This document shows positions 11,220 to 22,707 of a stretch of 56,236 nt of DNA, piece after piece. A program made the translations under genes and the position numbers. Source of the stretch: Endotrypanum monterogeii (Eukaryota; Euglenozoa; Kinetoplastea; Trypanosomatida; Trypanosomatidae); contig CM007338.1 in assembly GCA_000333855.2 (NCBI GenBank), positions 197,161 to 253,396 of the forward strand. The letters run 5' to 3'. The notes beneath the pieces were generated by a model. The model saw nothing but the letters and a program-made list of their open reading frames with translations. It was not told the DNA's origin and searched no databases. How positions within the stretch are numbered: the first letter of the stretch is position 1; every line of letters starts with the position of its first letter.

Positions 11220-11441
11220 CATTGAATACAGTAGAAAATAAGATTAGTTCGAGAGAACTCGTTGGTGGGATACACAGATGCCCTTGTTATCCCCCCATCC
11301 ACCCCCTTTTTGACCTTCATTTGAAAAGATATGTATAACTTTTTTTTTTTTTGAGTGCCGCCTACTCTCTTGAGCATGCGTGTACGCATGCAAGCAGATC
11401 CGGCCGACCCTCACACGCACTCACGTCTGCCCACCAGTCCG

Positions 11442-12617
11442 TCATTGTCCGTCAAGTGATACCTTCAAGGGTAATTGCCACTGCATTGGAGAGTGGCCCA
11501 CGGTCCGCAACGCATCGTTACACGCGGAGAAACAGCGGCATCCGAACCAGCCGCGGCTGGCACTCAGTGGCGACGGATGGACACTCTGCAGTACGATGTG
11601 CCGACGTGCATCTATGAGTTTCACCTTCTTGCGCGCGTAATTTCCCCAGAGCAAGAAGACGAGACGGTTGGGGTGGTGCTGGGAGAGATGCTCAATGACC
11701 GCGTCCGTGAAGGCGGGCCAGCCACTGGCCTCGCTGTGTGAGTTGGCCTTGTGCGCTTCAACCGTCAGGGTCGCATTGAGCATCAGCATCCCCTGCTCCG
11801 ACCAGCTCTGTAAGTAGCCATGCTTCGGTGCTTGAAAGCCCTCAATGTCTGTCGAGAGCTCCTTATACATGTTGCGAAGGCTCGGCGGGAGCGGAACTCC
11901 AGGCAAGACGGAGAAACAGAGTCCATGCGCCTGGTGAAGATCGTGGTACGGATCCTGACCCAGCAGAACCACCTTCACGTCCCTAAAAGGACAACTATTG
12001 AACGCGTTAAAGATGACCGCTGCGGGAGGCAATATAAGCTTTCCGTGCTGCTTCTCCGCGTCGAGAAAGCGCTCGATACGGGCAAACCCTCCGTTACGCC
12101 AAGAATCAGAAGTAATGGGGGTCAAGAAATCTCTCCACTCACGGTTGGTGATGAGGTCATGAAGCCAATGACTGCTGGTAGCACAAGATGGGAAGGGTGA
12201 CGCTGTAGTGCAGGGTGTACTAGGAAGGGACGTGGTTGCTGCAGCATCCGCTGCCACCGCAGTGCTTTTAGGGATACCTCTTGCCCTGGAGACACGACCA
12301 CCATCGCTGCCCTCTTGATCGTTACACTCGGTCACCGGAACTGAAACACTCGCATCCAAGTCAACCGCGTCATCTCGAGTAGCGCCTTTTGTAGTTTTGC
12401 CCCCGCGCACCCCACACGGACTGCGCTCGTCCTCCGTCCTTGCGATCTTTCCATGAGAAGAGTCAGACTCGTCCGTCGCGCCCCCATCGCTCGATTCGGA
12501 GACCGGTTGCCGTGGACGCACTCTGCCCGCGGGGACAGCGGCGATGGGGATGGCTGTGTAAGCGGCCCTGTTGCCACTGACTCCCTTTTGCAAATAATCA
12601 AACAGAGTTTTCTGCAT
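11442..12617 (-). CDS. UNG: Uracil-DNA glycosylase, family 1
   Basis: The protein has 391 residues. The catalytic half has the GQDPYH motif with the general-base Asp at residue 222, and the HPSPLS motif with His at 347, so it should be active. The enzyme removes uracil from DNA to start base-excision repair. Residues 2-9 (QKTLFDYL) resemble the PCNA-interacting motif at the start of nuclear human UNG2 (QKTLYSFF), which suggests nuclear replication-coupled repair. Residues about 30-150 are Ser/Asp/Thr-rich and probably disordered; this makes the protein longer than bacterial UNG. The start ATG at 12617 keeps the motif at the very N-terminus, as in other species. The acceptor site is not clear because TA repeats lie just upstream. 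Confidence 0.97.
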   Translation of the reverse strand: MQKTLFDYLQKGVSGNRAAYTAIPIAAVPAGRVRPRQPVSESSDGGATDESDSSHGKIARTEDERSPCGVRGGKTTKGATRDDAVDLDASVSVPVTECNDQEGSDGGRVSRARGIPKSTAVAADAAATTSLPSTPCTTASPFPSCATSSHWLHDLITNREWRDFLTPITSDSWRNGGFARIERFLDAEKQHGKLILPPAAVIFNAFNSCPFRDVKVVLLGQDPYHDLHQAHGLCFSVLPGVPLPPSLRNMYKELSTDIEGFQAPKHGYLQSWSEQGMLMLNATLTVEAHKANSHSEASGWPAFTDAVIEHLSQHHPNRLVFLLWGNYARKKVKLIDARRHIVLQSVHPSPLSASRGWFGCRCFSACNDALRTVGHSPMQWQLPLKVSLDGQ

Positions 12618-13591
12618 CTCCCTGACGCACCCACCCCCCTAGAGTATCTCTCTATATCATATATATGTGTGTGTATATATATATATATATATATGTAAAT
12701 ATATATTTGTATATTTGTATATATATATGTGTGTATGTATGTAGGGGGGTGTTTCACCTTATTTTTCGATCGACGTCTCGTTTCGTGTGGCGTGTGTTAC
12801 AACTCATAGTGTTGCTGTTGTGTTTTGTCGGTTTTTTGTGGGTTTTTCGCGTTCAAGAAGTATCCACGACAAACCCAAAATTATTGATGACAAGGCTCGC
12901 GAAGAGTGGGGGGGGAAGAAGCAGTGAGCACCCATCGCCATGGGGTACACGAGCCGGGATATCCACAACTCGGAAGAAAAAAAAGTCGAAAGGACTATGC
13001 CACAAAGGCACATTTATTCAGATAATGGAAGTGTATTTGATACACGTTTGAGTGAGTGTGTGTAGGCGCATCCGCTTCAGCAGCGATACCCCAAGTCGCT
13101 GTGCATAACCCACACATTTCTACCCAAAACAAACATATGAACCCCCCTCTTCAGTGAGATAGCTTACACCACTTCCAGTGGCGAACGTGTGTGTGTGTGT
13201 GTGTGTCCGTTCAAATTGTATCCGTACCTCCTCACGAATAGAACGCATCAAGAAGCCTGTGATGAATATATACTTATATCCATATATGTAACCAAAAAAA
13301 AAAAACATGCACACGAATCCATACAGAGAAGGGGGACAAGGGGGAAAAAACGCATAGAAACCACCTCTTTCCAGGTAATTGTTTTTTTTTTTTTTGGGGG
13401 GGGGGAGGTAAGGGTCCTGTGTGTATGGGAGTGGTAAAGAAATAGTATATACACCTACGAAAACCAGAACACTCAAGAAAGAGCGTTTGTTTTTTTTTTT
13501 TCGAGCAGACATGCCATCATCTGCACAACTCCCCTCCCCCTTACCTCTCTGAGATAGACACGAATGCCTGTGTAGCGTTGCCTCCTTGTCT
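12618..13591. other. Intergenic region UNG-PPR
   Basis: No gene in this 0.97 kb. TA/TG tracts fill 12655-12745. The following 12755-12860 is T-rich on the plus strand, opposite to most intergenic DNA of this unit. A short TG tract lies at 13188-13206 and a T12/G-run at about 13381-13406. Confidence 0.65.
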
Positions 13592-14848
13592 TCAGAAGCG
13601 ATGCCGCTGCTTCTGCAGAATCTGATTAGACCACACCATGATGAGCGCTGCATAGGAGGCCGTGATCTCCTCCTTCTCGACGGCCGGAAGTCGATTCAAA
13701 ACCTCTGAGGCAATTCCTTCTTTGCCCGACTGCTCTAGTGTTGCAATGAGCGTAGCGTAGCTCACCACATTCGGTGACGGTGGCGTCGACAGAGACGGTG
13801 AGGGCGCGACTGATGCAGCTGGCGGCGACGAGGACATGCTATCCCCCTCGGTAGGGTCTAATACCGCGTCTGCATCATGGTGCAAAGCCTCAGACGCTGA
13901 GCTGTCCGCCTCGCCCGCCTCTTCTTCAGCAGCCCGCCACCCTTGCAGGGGGTTCGGCCCCATAGCCCGAACCACCTCCAGGGCACCTCGCCAGTCCAGC
14001 GCAGCCTCGCAGCCGCGCAGACACACATTGAACGCTTCCACTGAAATCTCTGCAGCAGGTAATGGGCAGCGCGTAGTCAAGTAAGCGAAGGCAGCACGCC
14101 ATCCGCATGACCCCGCATCGGGGCCTGACGGCTGACGACGTGCCAGAAGATCTACCAAACAACAGAGGGCGTCAGGGCAGGCGGGCGCAAAAAACACAGC
14201 GATCTTCTCCACCAGATCCCATTTCTCTGCCTGCGCACACATGTCGAGGACAGCGGTGATGTGCCGCGCATTCGGGCTGATGCCACATCCAGACAGCGCC
14301 GGCCGCGACGAGGTGGACATGACTGACGTTGCTTCCGTGGAGCCAGTGGCGGTTGCGACGGCATCTGGTGTAGTCAGCATCTCTTTCAGAGAGGGTAACG
14401 CGGTTGCCTCTGCGAACGCTCGCAATCCACCCTCCCAGTCACCGGTGCGCTGGGTCATTTTTAGGTAAGTTGTAAGGTCACCACTGTTTCGAACGAGATG
14501 GCCACTAGTGTGTATGGTCAAGCGGCCGGCTCGCCGCTGCGCATCCTCGCGCTCCATGAGCTCAAAGAAGTTGAGACTTTTGTTGGCCGCTGCGGTGGCC
14601 ACACCACTGAGCTCAGTGACACCATGCCTCCCTACATGGCGGAGTCCCATCCCCGATGGGACTCCTTTGTTGCTAGGTGAAGCTGAACCATCCAACGTCT
14701 CTCCAACAGACCTAGTGGAATCCCTCTCAAAACTGCCACTCATCTTCTTCGAATCAAAGTTGTGGTAGAGGCGCGAAGTCTGTCGAGCACGCTGACGCGG
14801 CAGCCGCATCGAGCGCGCGAGAACCTGCTCCAGCGTCAGCGGCGGCAT
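13592..14848 (-). CDS. PPR-like protein, probably mitochondrial
   Basis: The protein has 418 residues. The first 35 are rich in Arg, Leu, Ser and Gln with no acidic cluster, like a kinetoplastid mitochondrial presequence. Helical pairs resembling pentatricopeptide repeats can be seen: one near 190-215 (SPNARHITAVLDMCAQAEKW), one near 260-290 (SVEAFNVCLRGCEAALDWRG) and a last one near 365-395 (PNVVSYATLIATLEQSGKEG). Low-complexity Ser/Pro inserts separate them. PPR proteins bind organellar RNA, and in kinetoplastids serve mitochondrial ribosomes and RNA processing; the exact role here is unknown. It could also be a general helical-repeat protein. The start is the ATG at 14848. An internal 11-bp inverted repeat (14641-14665) is coding and probably incidental. 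Confidence 0.6.
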   Translation of the reverse strand: MPPLTLEQVLARSMRLPRQRARQTSRLYHNFDSKKMSGSFERDSTRSVGETLDGSASPSNKGVPSGMGLRHVGRHGVTELSGVATAAANKSLNFFELMEREDAQRRAGRLTIHTSGHLVRNSGDLTTYLKMTQRTGDWEGGLRAFAEATALPSLKEMLTTPDAVATATGSTEATSVMSTSSRPALSGCGISPNARHITAVLDMCAQAEKWDLVEKIAVFFAPACPDALCCLVDLLARRQPSGPDAGSCGWRAAFAYLTTRCPLPAAEISVEAFNVCLRGCEAALDWRGALEVVRAMGPNPLQGWRAAEEEAGEADSSASEALHHDADAVLDPTEGDSMSSSPPAASVAPSPSLSTPPSPNVVSYATLIATLEQSGKEGIASEVLNRLPAVEKEEITASYAALIMVWSNQILQKQRHRF

Positions 14849-17668
14849 TCGATGATTTTGTCTGATAAACCACGATTGATAGGCCCCTTCCCCTTCGGAA
14901 ATCCCAAGGAGCGTCAGAGCTATCTCTCTCCCCCCCCCTCAATTGCACACCGAGAGTATTGCCCAGTCACAGCGAAGGCTACAAAAGATGCAGCACTGAG
15001 GCGCCGGTGGATAAGAAAATATATGAAGGCGGGAGAGGGTCACTGTGTGTATATGTGTATATGTATATATATGTATGTATATATGTATATATATATATAT
15101 TGTGTGTGTACACTAGCGCGCAGAGGCCAAGCACCAAGATAAGAAAAATGGTAAATCTCAAAGAGTGAAAAGTGAGGAAATACATATCGTCCTTGACCCG
15201 CCTCCTTCAGTGCCGCAGCACCCATGCGACCTCTGGCACCTACGACGCCCAAGAAAAGGGTTAAATCGGTGCACATATGTTCTACCCGCTGCGGTGCGAC
15301 TCTCTTTGTGAAGAATAGGGGCACGCCGATGAAGAGCATCAAATGCGCATGTTGTTTATGCATCCCTTATCTACATAGCTACCTACCCATCGCCTCAATA
15401 CCTCTTTTTTTTTCCCACACATGCACATATGCGCATGCCTGTATATATATATATATATATATATACATTTATGTGTGTATGTGTGTGTATGGGGGGAGGG
15501 TGGAAGGGGGGATAAGGGTTCGTGAGAAAAAACTGTGTGCGTGCGTATTAAGGGGAAAAAATCAAAAGAGTGTGTGATATTTATATTCCCGTGTATGATT
15601 ACCTTTTTTTGTTGTTGTTGTTCTCTCTCGACTTCTATCCTTTCGTTTATTTGTTGGTTTGTTCCTCGCAGATAATCTGAAACAAAGAACAGTGGAATAC
15701 GCTGTTCGTGGGCGGCCTGCTAAGCAAGACACACACACACACACACACACATAAATACATACACACACAAGCATAGGAAGAAAAATCAATGGGAACAAAC
15801 ATGCGCACGTGTAGAGCACATGCGGTGGATTCTTTTTTTTTTTCAAGCACAACATCATATGTATTGCACTCATCGGTGACATCAGCACACACATCAATAG
15901 GCAGAAATAAATGTGCCCTCCCTGAACCGTCTGGTTTCTCCCTGTTGCCTTGTTCTTTCACTAAGGCTTTACGTCAAGCACCCGTCATGACCTTCGCACA
16001 CACACGCACACACGCAAACACAAACACAAACACAGCGAGAGAAAGAGACACCTCCCTCGCCGGCCTCCTGAGAAGACCCATAAAAATAGGCATTGAGTGC
16101 TCTTGTGTATATTTTTTTTTTTGCCAAGACAACGCCGTTTTATATCTTAAAAGGGAGGGAGATACCCCCTCTCCCCACCTCACCTTATTCCACCCCACCA
16201 CACCTCACGCTTCCTTGCTCCTGTGTATGTCCATGGTAGTTATTGTTTTTTTCTTTTTTGAGCCTCACCATATTCACACCCACCACAACCACCACTTCTG
16301 ACGTTGTCTGTGCTCCTCGCCCTCCCTCCACCACCATGTCTGCCTTTGGATGTCTCCGAATGAGTTGCCCACTTCTCCTCGTCATCACCTGCCCCGGGCT
16401 CAATGCGCTCCGCAGGAGCCCATCAGCAAGAGCGGCAGGCACACAAAAGTTTGACTCGGTAAAATCGGTTGCATCAGCTGAGCGCCGCCTGTCGCGCGAG
16501 CACGAGTTCATCACCGCTCTTGTGGGGTGCTTAAGAAGAGGAAGGAAAGGAGGTAGGGGAAGAAAAAAAAAAAGGAGCGCCGCGGTGCATATCGGCCCCT
16601 GCATCAGGAATAGAGCAGGAGACGTGGCCGGGTGTCGTATCATCATGGAACAAAGCATTTTTCCCACAAGAACAAAAAAAAACACGAAGGTGTATCGAAG
16701 GCCGACGCGTAAGGCGGAAGTGGTGACCAAAGCCGGGTAGAAGAGGAGGGAGGGGGAGGGAGCAGCTCGTAAAAGAAACATGGCACCCAACCCTCACACG
16801 GGCATTCGCATTTGCCTTATCAAACACACACAGACTCACTTGTTTCAGTCCATCGATAAAAAGAATCGATAAGTAGCCTAGAAAACAGGGACGGGGAGGG
16901 GGGGGTAGATGATAGGAAGTGACGCCGGTTTGTGATTTTTTTTTTCCGTGTGGGAAAACCAAGGCAAAAAAAAAAAAGTGAGCGAGGTCAAGCTAGAGAG
17001 GGGGAAGGTACAATCGGCAAACAAAAAGATAGCACTTTCCGATGGCCAAAGAAAAAGCTCAATGAGGAGACATATGCGTGAAAACGGAAACATGCACTAT
17101 ACACACGAAGGTGGGGTAACAGATACAAAAGAAAACAAATGAGGGGGGGGGAAGAGGGTGTATGTGTAAAGCACTAGTCGGTGTATGTATGCGTGTGTGT
17201 GCTCATCGATCTGTGCCCATATAACCTAGACAAAGGCAACAGTCAGACGCCAAAACATATGTTTTAATGTAAAAAAAAAAGTTTCGGCTACAAGCAAACG
17301 AACGAAGAGAAAGAAAGGACATCGTCGGACAGGGCATCCATCAAAACGTATGCAGATGTATACATAACCACGTATACACGCATATCCCAAAAGACACACG
17401 CAGACACAAACACATATATGTGAACTCTGGTATCAAAGATGGGGAGGGAAACAAATTAAAAAATAATAATAATGATAATAATAAAAGTAATATATCCATA
17501 AATATATATTTATATATATATATTATATAAATATAACTCCAAGGAGGAGGGTGAAGGGATCAGGAAGGGGATACATGGTGTAACGAACGGTTTTCTTTTT
17601 CAGAAGAAGAACAAGAAAACAGTTCCCATGCAAGAGAGGCACCTCCTATGGTGCATTTTGTGTCACCT

Positions 17669-17706
<38 letters not shown>

Positions 17707-17859
17707 AAAGAAAAGCAGACTCTCCCTCACACCAGCCCCGCATCACTGTTGTGACCGCTTGCACCTTGTGATCTGTAGAAACACACGCACGGAAAATGTC
17801 GCAAATGAGGTGTACCGGGGAAGAAAAAAGTAGAGCTGCTCACCCTCCTCTTCATCGCT
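14849..17859. other. Intergenic region PPR-aconitase, 3 kb
   Basis: No supported gene. It holds TA/TG tracts at about 15045-15110 and 15440-15492, a CA tract at 15728-15751, an A/T-rich zone with TAA and TA repeats at 17455-17535, and a CA tract at 17671-17702 just past the aconitase stop. Part of it (about 15590-16340) is pyrimidine-rich on the plus strand, whereas 16500-17300 is A/G-rich. It must contain the aconitase 3' UTR and the leader of the PPR-like gene. Confidence 0.65.
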
Positions 17860-20550
17860 CTACTGAATCGTGTTGCGCAGCACATAGTTGAGAATTCCCC
17901 CGTGCTCGACATACTTCACCTCTACCTCGGTATCGATACGAAGCACAGCCGTGAAGGACTTGCCGTCGTTACACTTCACGACAATGCTCTGGCGCGGCTG
18001 CAGTTCCCCAGAGAAATCGATCGAGAAGGTCTCCTTTCCGGTAAGGCCAAGAGAAGTAACGCTCTCGCCTTCGTTGAACTGCAGCGGAATGACGCCCATG
18101 CCAACCAGGTTGGACCGGTGAATACGCTCGAAACTCTCTGCGATGACTGCCTTCACGCCTTGCAAGTAAGGTCCCTTGGCCGCCCAATCGCGGGATGAGC
18201 CGCTGCCGTATTCCTTGCCGGCCAGAATGACAGTCGGCACGCCAGCCGCCTTGTACTTCATGGCCGCATCGAAGATGAACATCTTTTCATTGCTTGGATG
18301 ATAAACCGTGTACGGCCCCGTCTGGCCATCTCCAACAAGGCGGTTGCCGAGACGCGTGTTGGCGAATGTGCCGCGCACCATCACCTCATCGTTGCCGCGG
18401 CGCGCCCCGTACGTATTGAAATCTCTCCGCTCCACACCGTTCTCCTTGAGGAACTTGGCTGCCGGCGAGTCCTTGGCAATGTTGCCGGCTGGCGAGATGT
18501 GGTCCGTCGTGATGGAGTCACCAAACACGGCAAGGCAGGCGGCGTTCTCAATACCTTTTGCGCCGGGGGGATTGAGGGTCATCTGATCAAAGTAGGGAGG
18601 GTTGTGGATGTAGGTCGACTGGGAGTCCCACCTATAGAACTCACCCTCCTCCACCTTGAGCTTGTTCCACTCCTCGTTCATGGTCGTGATGTTCGCGTAC
18701 ACACGCTTAAACAAATCTGGCGTGACGCATTTGTTCACCACTTCAGAAATCTCTTCATTACTTGGCCAGATGTCGCGCAGGTACACACCGTTCGCGATGG
18801 GCTCCTTGGCGAAGTCGATATTCGTGCGCCCCGCAAGTGCGAAAGCAACGACAAGCGGTGGTGAGGCCAGGTAGTTGGCAGCTGTCAGCGGATGAATGCG
18901 AGCCTCGAAGTTGCGGTTACCGGAGAGTACCGCTGCTGCGACAAAATTGTTGTCGGTGATGCACTTGGATACCTCAGGCGCGATCTCACCCGAGTTGCCA
19001 ATGCAAGTCATGCAACCGTAGCCTGTCGTGTTGAACCCAAGGGTGTCGAGGCAGCTCTGCAGGCCCGCGTTTTCCAGATATTTGGTCACCACGTGTGATC
19101 CCGGTGAAAGCGATGTCTTGATGCCGGGCGGCACCTTGAGACCCTTCTCGATGGCTTTCTTGGCCAGAAGCCCCGCGGCAACAAGAACATTTGGATTCGA
19201 GGTGTTTGTGCAGGAAGTGATGGCGGCAATCACCACACTGCCGTGCTCCATCGTCGCCTCCTCGCCGTTGACAGTATACGTCACTTTTTTCTTGTGATCC
19301 CCCTCAGGAATGCCGAAGCCTTTAAATCCAGACTTGGTGGACATGCAGGCCCTGAAGTCCTTCGCCATGTCGGACAGAGCCACGTTGTCGTGCGGACGCT
19401 TCGGGCCGGCGACGCACGGCACCACGGTGGAGAGGTCCAGCTCTAGGAGCTGCGTGTACTCAATTGGCTCGTTTCCAGTGCGGAAAAGCCCCACCGCCTT
19501 GGCATAGCTCTCGATGCGGGCCACGTGCTCAGGGGAGCGGTTCGTATTCCTGAGGTAGTTGATCGTCTCCTCGTCGATTGGGAAGTATCCAGTGGTGGCG
19601 CCATACTCGGGTGCCATATTTGCCAGCGTGGCGCGGTCCGCCACCGAGAGTGCATCGACGCCAGGGCCAAAAAACTCAACAAACTTGCCCACCACACCGA
19701 GCTTGCGGAGATTCCTCACCACCGTAAGCACGAGATCGGTTGCCGTGCAGCCATCCGGCAGCTTGCCAACGAATTTGTAGCCAACGACCTGCGGCAGCAC
19801 CAAGGAAAGAGATTGCCCCAGCATCGCAGCCTCGGCTTCAATACCACCAACACCCCAACCCACAACGCCGAGGCCATTGATCATCGTTGTGTGTGAGTCT
19901 GTACCGACAACGGAATCTGGGTACAGCAATCCGTTCGCGTTGAACACAACGTGGGCAAGGTACTCGAGGTTCACCTGGTGCACAATACCAGAGCCAGGCG
20001 GCACAATAAGAAGGTTTTTGAACGCCCTCGAACCCCACTTAAGAAACTCGAAGCGCTCGCGGTTGCGGGACATCTCCATAGATTGGTTCTGCTCCACCGC
20101 GTCCGTCACGCCCGCGCAGTCCACTTGCACGGAGTGGTCAACGACGAGATTGACGGGAATCTGCGGGTTAATTTTGTGCGGATCACCGCCAAGACGCTTC
20201 GTTGCGTCACGCATGGCGGCAAGATCAACGACGCACGGCACGCCAGTGAAGTCCTGGAGCACCACGCGGGCAGGCTTAAACGGGACTTCAATACCCTTGA
20301 TGCAGTTTTCTTTCCAGTCGAAGATGCTCTCCACGGTCTTCGATGTCACATCAAACTCATCGCAGTTGCGTACGGCAGACTCGAGCAAAACGCGGATGGA
20401 GAAGGGAAGACGGTCATACTTGTTGTTGATCTCGTTAATCTTGTAGTAGCTGGAGCTACCGCCGTCCACCTGCAGAGACGCCAAGAATTTGGCATTGAAG
20501 GGGTTTGATTGAGGGCCCTTCTTCGCCCTCCGTACGGCGCTGCGGAGCAT
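17860..20550 (-). CDS. ACO: Aconitase (aconitate hydratase), IRP1/AcnA type
   Basis: The protein has 896 residues and converts citrate to isocitrate through a 4Fe-4S cluster. The three cluster cysteines are at 447 (SCTNTSNP), 513 and 516 ([12 protein letters not shown]), with the same spacing as in human IRP1/aconitase. The substrate-site blocks [11 protein letters not shown] and [13 protein letters not shown] are present. The C-terminal swivel domain (about 690-880) is intact. Residues 1-12 ([12 protein letters not shown]) are basic and could act as a mitochondrial presequence; in trypanosomes one aconitase serves both cytosol and mitochondrion. I chose the ATG at 20550 because the upstream in-frame extension begins at GTG and covers the polypyrimidine tract of the splice acceptor. 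Confidence 0.98.
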   Translation of the reverse strand: MLRSAVRRAKKGPQSNPFNAKFLASLQVDGGSSSYYKINEINNKYDRLPFSIRVLLESAVRNCDEFDVTSKTVESIFDWKENCIKGIEVPFKPARVVLQDFTGVPCVVDLAAMRDATKRLGGDPHKINPQIPVNLVVDHSVQVDCAGVTDAVEQNQSMEMSRNRERFEFLKWGSRAFKNLLIVPPGSGIVHQVNLEYLAHVVFNANGLLYPDSVVGTDSHTTMINGLGVVGWGVGGIEAEAAMLGQSLSLVLPQVVGYKFVGKLPDGCTATDLVLTVVRNLRKLGVVGKFVEFFGPGVDALSVADRATLANMAPEYGATTGYFPIDEETINYLRNTNRSPEHVARIESYAKAVGLFRTGNEPIEYTQLLELDLSTVVPCVAGPKRPHDNVALSDMAKDFRACMSTKSGFKGFGIPEGDHKKKVTYTVNGEEATMEHGSVVIAAITSCTNTSNPNVLVAAGLLAKKAIEKGLKVPPGIKTSLSPGSHVVTKYLENAGLQSCLDTLGFNTTGYGCMTCIGNSGEIAPEVSKCITDNNFVAAAVLSGNRNFEARIHPLTAANYLASPPLVVAFALAGRTNIDFAKEPIANGVYLRDIWPSNEEISEVVNKCVTPDLFKRVYANITTMNEEWNKLKVEEGEFYRWDSQSTYIHNPPYFDQMTLNPPGAKGIENAACLAVFGDSITTDHISPAGNIAKDSPAAKFLKENGVERRDFNTYGARRGNDEVMVRGTFANTRLGNRLVGDGQTGPYTVYHPSNEKMFIFDAAMKYKAAGVPTVILAGKEYGSGSSRDWAAKGPYLQGVKAVIAESFERIHRSNLVGMGVIPLQFNEGESVTSLGLTGKETFSIDFSGELQPRQSIVVKCNDGKSFTAVLRIDTEVEVKYVEHGGILNYVLRNTIQ

Positions 20551-20586
20551 CTTTCTCGAGCGGAAAAAAAAAAGCCGAAAAAAAAA
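20551..20586 (-). promoter_or_regulatory. Putative trans-splice acceptor of aconitase
   Basis: On the minus strand two T runs separated by CGGC are followed by CCGCTCGAG. The first AG (20556-20555) is only 4 bases before the ATG. If it is used, the 5' UTR encoded here is almost absent. Other AGs farther upstream, beyond the T runs, cannot be excluded. Confidence 0.5.
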
Positions 20587-21339
20587 AACGATCTCGATGA
20601 GCTCCTGGATAGGTGCTTTGACCACAGGCACAGCGGCAGACGAGAGAGACGAAAGATAAGGTCAAACGTTTTGTGTTCCAGGAATAACTTGAAAATAAAA
20701 TACAATGCACCTTCCTTTCGTGATTAAGTGTATATTCGTCTCACTCCCGCTGTATCTGGGAAGACGCAGTTCCGTGTGCGAGTACGTCTCTGTGTCGCAG
20801 TAGAGGTGGAAGGCGGAAGGTGGGGAGGAGGGATAACGAGTTGCGTGCTAAGTGAATAATTTTCCTTACTAAGTCGAGTACATAAATAACGGCTTGGAAC
20901 GTGCTAGTTCAGAAACAAGGGGAAACAAAAAAAGAAAAAGGGTGTGAGTGAGTGAATGAGGAAGGGAGGTAGGTGAGGGCGGGCGGCGAGCCAGGGGGGG
21001 GGGACAAAAAGGGTAAGCGTTGACAAGAAAATAGTTGGGGCGTTAGCTCTCTTAGTATGCATTCCGCGTGTTCAGCGGCATGCCAGGTGGACTGAGTGAA
21101 GACCGTTAGGACAGACTAGAAAGTGGTATGCAATCACAGCTTCTGCTTTCGGTTCTCCTGATTTTTTTTTTGTTGTTGTTGTTGTTGTTGTTTTTTCTTT
21201 GGCGGGGTGGCCTACACTTCCAAAATGCAGGCGAGAAAAAGTAGCAGCCTCATCCCACAAGAGGAGCGGACCTGAGTTGGGAGTCGGGGGAGATGATAAG
21301 GCAATCCGAGGAGCACATCCATATTTTTGCACACGTATA

Positions 21340-21371
<32 letters not shown>

Positions 21372-21521
21372 ATTAGCAGGCAACAATGTCAATATTCGCG
21401 CCAACAAACCTGCGCAGGGGAGAAGGGGGAGGAAGAGCGGGAAAGAAGGAGCGCCAGAAAGACAACAAAAAGGGAAAATGATCATGAGCGTCCGAAAAAA
21501 AAGAGATCATATTGTATCGAA

Positions 21522-21553
<32 letters not shown>

Positions 21554-22538
21554 CGAGGGAGGGAACCGTTACGACTTCCGGGAGCGAAAATGGTGCAGGG
21601 GGCGTGAGGAGCAGACTCGAGACAGTGCATGGAAAAACCAAGACGTGTCCCTGTCACTTGTCCGATTTCGACCGTTCGCTCTTTTGTACGAACTTGAAAG
21701 CAGGAGAGACTAATACTAAGCGGCGCGCGTAAAACCTGTATGCCTCTAGCATCATGCCTAGCGTCTGACGCATCGCCTGAACACGCCCTCATCGTCCAGT
21801 GGAAGCTTCCACAGCATCACGTCATCGCAGTCCCCCTCGTCTCTCTGTTGCAACCATCCTCTCTCGTGAATGTATGGGTATTTGTATTTTTTGGGGGGTG
21901 AGGGGAAGCGGGAAAAGGGTCAATGCATGCATACAGGAAGGATTTCTTCTATGTTATGTAGGTTTTTTTTCTACGGGAAATGCACACAAGACCATAAGAA
22001 AAAACGAATCGAAGGACATCTATGTTGCTGGGGAGGGAGGGAGGGAGGGAATATTCCTCCCCCTCCTTTTTTTGTTTCTCCGGCGCTCTAAAGAAAAATG
22101 AGGGGTCAACCAATTCTACTTCTTCACTGTTTGCACATACACGGAGACAAACACAGCGCTTGCTTTCTACGCCTTTCCTCACCCCCTCACCCCTCCATCG
22201 TCGTCGTCGTCACCTCGCCGTCTGCCTGTGCACACTTTTAGTTTACCTGTGAGCACGCACACACACACGAAAAAAAAAAAAACATGCGGGCGGACGTGTC
22301 CGTTCGTCAAAGCGCATGCACGCACGGAAAATGAGGAGGAAAACCAAGGGGGGGGGGGAAGGAGGGGGCACTGCTGCTATGGGTGTGTTTAAAAGAGTGG
22401 TGAAGGGAGAGAGGATACAACAGCAGCGACGGCAGACGACGCTCTGGTGGCAATAATATATTTTTTTTCTTTTAAAAGCAGACAACGCAGAGAAGCCAAA
22501 AAGAGGAGGAGGCCATGGCCACAGTTCCACTATAGCTC

Positions 22539-22634
<96 letters not shown>

Positions 22635-22707
22635 GACACCAAGCGGAGTGAACGAGAACAACCTCACCTTTGTCACTCTCTGAAGCACTCGATTCCAGGT
22701 GACTACT
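20587..22707. other. Intergenic region aconitase to coiled-coil gene
   Basis: No gene in 2.1 kb. There is a GTT repeat (about 21172-21193), a TG tract (21343-21371), a TA tract (21525-21554), long A/G-rich stretches on the plus strand, and the 91-base TG tract at 22541-22631. Confidence 0.7.
22541..22631. repeat. (TG)45 microsatellite
   Basis: The longest pure dinucleotide tract in the window, about 90 bases without interruption. It ends 76 bases beyond the stop codon of the coiled-coil gene, so that mRNA probably carries it as a (CA)n tract in the 3' UTR. Confidence 0.95.

Larger units (their letters stand above)
10853..11441. other. Intergenic region PF20-UNG
   Basis: A 0.59 kb gap. It contains the PF20 acceptor, a (GAG)n trinucleotide tract (about 11036-11060) and a (TA)17 tract at 11182-11215, which is 226 bases past the glycosylase stop. 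No coding signal. Confidence 0.7.

Noticed and set aside
14641..14665. 11-bp inverted repeat with a 3-base loop
   Set aside because: It lies inside the PPR-like coding sequence and fits normal codons; a regulatory role is not supported.
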